Positions 34,501 through 36,219 of a DNA stretch of 36,219 nt are shown here, in pieces (within the stretch, counting starts at the first letter, position 1; the number at the start of each line of letters is the position of its first letter). The stretch is from a virus, in IMG/VR virus record IMGVR_UViG_3300008110_000274, positions 1-36,219 of that record; one strand, given 5' to 3'. Under the pieces are notes generated by a model. It was not told where the DNA came from, searched no databases, and saw only the letters and a list, made by a program, of their open reading frames with translations. A program made the translations under genes and the position numbers.

Positions 34501-36219
34501 ATCCCTACAACTATAGGAACAACATATTACGCATCTTGTAATGTATATAATATTAGTATTGGTGGATCATCAAGAATAGTTGCTTTGCAAAAATCAGACA
34601 ATACTTCGAACAATTCAAATTTAGTTACATTGGCAACTAGAACACAGGCTGATGGTAATGGTTCATTAAGAGGAACTTTTACAGCGACTGCCACAACAAC
34701 ATATATTTTTATAAATGCAGATATTCTTGGTACTGGTACACAGGGTGCAGACTTTGATAATATCTCTGTCTCTGAAGTCGCTTATAAAAATAACTGGAGT
34801 TTAAATAACTTCTCTACTACAGCTGGCATCACATATGACAGCATGCTAGATTCTCCAACAGATTACGATGATGGATCTGGAAATATTCGTGGTAATTATC
34901 CAATATTTAATACTAATACAGCATTTTCTGGACATAATAGTAGTTTTGCTCTGGCTGGTGGTCCAACTTTTACTAATGCAGGCACTCGTGTTTCTAGAAC
35001 ACAGAATGATAATAGAGCATTCAGTACATTAAGCATGTCTTCTGGAAAATGGTACTGGGAATTTTTGATCGAGGGTCATACAAGAACTTCACTTGGTATT
35101 AATCTTGCAAGTATTCAAACTATATCTCCATCTGCTGGAGATGAATATGGTTCTCCAGGCATGCATGGTTTAGTTTTTGAGGGTTCTGCTCAATATGCAT
35201 TTTCTAATAAGGTTGGTTCTGCTAACTCAATTACTGCAGTTTCTTACGCTGATGGTAACTGGGCAGTTGGTAATACTATTGGTATAGCATTTGATGCTGA
35301 TAATGGAGAACTTTATTTTAGTAGAAATGGTGTATGGGGTAACTCTGGAAACCCAGCAACAAGAACAAATCCTTTACTTAGAAATATACCTCAAGGTGAA
35401 TATGTAGCTTTATGGGCTGGTGGTGGTGATTATCCAAGTAGTGCCACAGTACAAGGTACTATTAACTTTGGTCAGCGTCCATTCACATATACTCCTCCTG
35501 CAGGATATAAATCATTAAACACTAAAACTCTAAAAGAAGTTGGTGCGTTTAATCTGCCAGACACTTTTGGTAATTATGTAAACACTCCAGATTTAATTTG
35601 GATTAAAAACAGATCAAACACTTATAATCATATTCTGCAAGATACAGTTCGTGGAACTGGTCTATATTCTGATATCACAGCAACTGCACAAAGCACTGTA
35701 ACGACTGGCGTTCAAGCATTTTTACCTAATGGATTCCAAATTGGTTCTATTGCTGGTGGAAATTTAGCTAATGATAGCATAGTAGGATGGACATGGAATC
35801 GTGGTCAAATTCCAGGATTTGATATTGTAAACTATGCTGGTGATGGTGTTGCTGGTAGAAAAGTTCCTCATAATTTAGGTGTGCCTCCTAAATTTATTAT
35901 TGCTAAAAATTTAAGTTCATCAGTAAATTGGATGGTTGGTCATAACAGCGTTGGGTGGACTCATAAAATTGAGGGTTTAAATACAACAACAGGTTCTGCA
36001 GCTAGCTCTCTTGTTTGGAATAATACAGCCCCGTCTTCTACAGATATTACACTAGGTTCTGATTTTAATATTAATTCTCTTGGATATTCCTTTATTGCTT
36101 ATATTTGGGCAGAAGTTCCTGGATTTAGTAGATTTGCTAGTTATATTGGAAATGGAGCAGCAGCTGGTCCGTATGTTTATACTGGTTTCCGTCCAAGATG
36201 GGTTATGATCAAGAGAACA
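31510..36219 (+). CDS. Giant modular LamG/SPRY-like tail fibre, partial (3-prime end beyond window)
   Basis: From the ATG at 31510 (MVRRYTGGFISAKEQASDSN) one frame appears open to the last base, giving 1570 codons without a stop. Two modules follow each other. Unit 1 has LamG (RSLRFRAQASANLTR, AWYHVVAAFDTTKAIASER) at about 50-240, a binding-like domain (LTYSEQMDNAAWSKTN) at 275-455 and a SPRY-like domain up to NFGQRAFTYTPPAGFKSL near 685. Unit 2 has LamG from about 727 (RSLRFRDSVLPHLTR), another binding-like domain near 947 (LITNGSFPTNVSGW) and SPRY-like at about 1127-1330 (SGKWYWEFLIEG, NFGQRPFTYTPPAGYKSL). The last part (PDLIWIKNRS, AEVPGFSRFASYIGNG, VYTGFRPRWVMIK) parallels the preceding fibre. 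By that comparison about 80 residues should remain beyond the window. Function: receptor recognition, inferred. Confidence 0.8.
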   Translation, partial: MVRRYTGGFISAKEQASDSNTANGVFTLSEHQERTALGNFPTGRWTPSRSLRFRAQASANLTRTPSVTSNQTTFTWSGWYKLTELLNANPRFYVGRTGANFPAFGIAFGGSSGNFSTDQYTTGGALQMSVVSTGVFRDPSAWYHVVAAFDTTKAIASERVKLYVNGVQITSFSTASYPAQNLALNVNTTNTQIIGADPANSSYAGGYLSEINFIDGQQLDPSQFGFTDPETGTWVPKQYTGTYGSNGFYLPFSNNGTTTALGLDMSPSKNMLTYSEQMDNAAWSKTNLNVTTNTANDPISSTLTVDKLIPTATNGEHTINQGTTVTSSTYYTYSVYAKADGYNYIQTNESAVTNAQAVFDLSAGTAATATSNNQSLYDATSRIQSVGNGWYRCSVTYKTGSAQTGMTFNTYILNNSAASSYAGNGTSGVLFWGAMINVGTTANTYVQTVASAVVNNWTANNFSVNPGTTYDSMVDVPGIAAVASQNDVGGVTRGNYATLNSIYASNGSSYTNGNLQATTDGSSGVQELRSTIEIPTSGKWYCEMHLSDFCTSPSGTARATYGVHTSAAGQSLGLSFRTESSASGSLTSAAIVKDGVIQTSVTVPSINDVLGFAIDSDAGSIQIFRQGSSIYSGSYSFISGNLFIGVSGDSSGEGGAPRSTTTIFNFGQRAFTYTPPAGFKSLCTTNLPNPIIKRPSDHFNVKTWTGNGNSQTIGTTNKQTSSYQISRSLRFRDSVLPHLTRTPTSNGSPVKSTFSAWIKTTGAHTLSESQVLFAAGTAVGFQATLYITTNRQLSVYVADNSIVRNNITTVTNIPNNTWTHITWIYDDSSALPNTERSRLYINGARAQISSSPTYPPGNAGYVLNSTSYPNAIGKSAFQSSSYYTGYMAEVNYVDGNALEPSNFGQYDANNNWVPTRYAGTYGTNGFYLPFSDNSSLDTLGFDRSSSSAELITNGSFPTNVSGWTVGAAVSGSPSITWVTGAARIANSANNGVMYYQAIPTTIGTTYYASCNVYNISIGGSSRIVALQKSDNTSNNSNLVTLATRTQADGNGSLRGTFTATATTTYIFINADILGTGTQGADFDNISVSEVAYKNNWSLNNFSTTAGITYDSMLDSPTDYDDGSGNIRGNYPIFNTNTAFSGHNSSFALAGGPTFTNAGTRVSRTQNDNRAFSTLSMSSGKWYWEFLIEGHTRTSLGINLASIQTISPSAGDEYGSPGMHGLVFEGSAQYAFSNKVGSANSITAVSYADGNWAVGNTIGIAFDADNGELYFSRNGVWGNSGNPATRTNPLLRNIPQGEYVALWAGGGDYPSSATVQGTINFGQRPFTYTPPAGYKSLNTKTLKEVGAFNLPDTFGNYVNTPDLIWIKNRSNTYNHILQDTVRGTGLYSDITATAQSTVTTGVQAFLPNGFQIGSIAGGNLANDSIVGWTWNRGQIPGFDIVNYAGDGVAGRKVPHNLGVPPKFIIAKNLSSSVNWMVGHNSVGWTHKIEGLNTTTGSAASSLVWNNTAPSSTDITLGSDFNINSLGYSFIAYIWAEVPGFSRFASYIGNGAAAGPYVYTGFRPRWVMIKRT

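Noticed and set aside
1-36219. CRISPR arrays, tRNAs, transposons, integrase or attachment sites, and anti-defence systems
   Set aside because: Reading both strands I saw no regular spaced repeats, no tRNA-like cloverleaf, no transposase and no integrase. Intergenic space is too small for hidden large elements. No clear rho-independent terminator was found either.

Overview
The window is part of a lytic T4-like contractile-tail phage (Caudoviricetes). It holds a low-GC, tightly packed set of virion genes and nothing of cellular origin. I recognise head-completion, packaging, tail-tube, baseplate-hub, baseplate-wedge and tail-fibre genes. The baseplate order gp48, gp53, gp27, gp5, PAAR, gp25, gp6, gp7-like, gp8, then a very large DUF4815 protein resembles marine and freshwater relatives of T4 (cyanophage or Pelagibacter-phage type) more than coliphage T4 itself. 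The LamG-type fibre genes fit an aquatic host. The host cannot be named: there are no tRNAs and no auxiliary metabolic genes in the window.

Layout. From 1 to 4525 the genes are on the minus strand, transcribed in the order gp4 (head completion), a conserved 200-aa protein, a tail-tube-fold protein (probably gp54), a small membrane protein, gp16 (small terminase), gp26 (hub), a 60-aa protein and a tape-measure-like protein that runs off the left edge. A 43-bp divergent intergenic gap (4526-4568) carries two opposed CCTAAATA boxes. From 4569 the plus strand reads gp48, gp53, gp27, gp5, an unknown 182-aa protein, PAAR spike tip, gp25, gp6, gp7-like, a 148-aa structural protein, gp8 and a 2177-aa DUF4815 protein. 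From 26299 to the right edge lie the fibre genes: a small coiled-coil protein, a fibre of the GGT-repeat type, a 134-aa protein, a LamG fibre broken by a frameshift, a fibre-assembly-chaperone-like protein, and a giant LamG/SPRY-like fibre that runs off the right edge.

How the parts fit. gp27, gp5 and PAAR form the cell-puncturing hub and spike. gp48 and the gp54-like protein start the tail tube, whose length the tape measure would set. gp53, gp25, gp6, gp7 and gp8 build the wedges. The DUF4815 protein and the fibres connect the baseplate to the host surface. gp16 and gp4 act in DNA packaging and head completion. Most neighbouring genes abut or overlap by one base (TAATG), which points to translational coupling.

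The most interesting features are domain-level. gp8 is more than three times the length of T4 gp8 and contains a five-repeat propeller-like domain nested inside another module. gp5 carries two different wall-lytic domains. One LamG fibre gene is split by what looks like a single missing T. I did not find a clearly new multi-gene system; the window is a virion morphogenesis cassette with unusual modular decoration.
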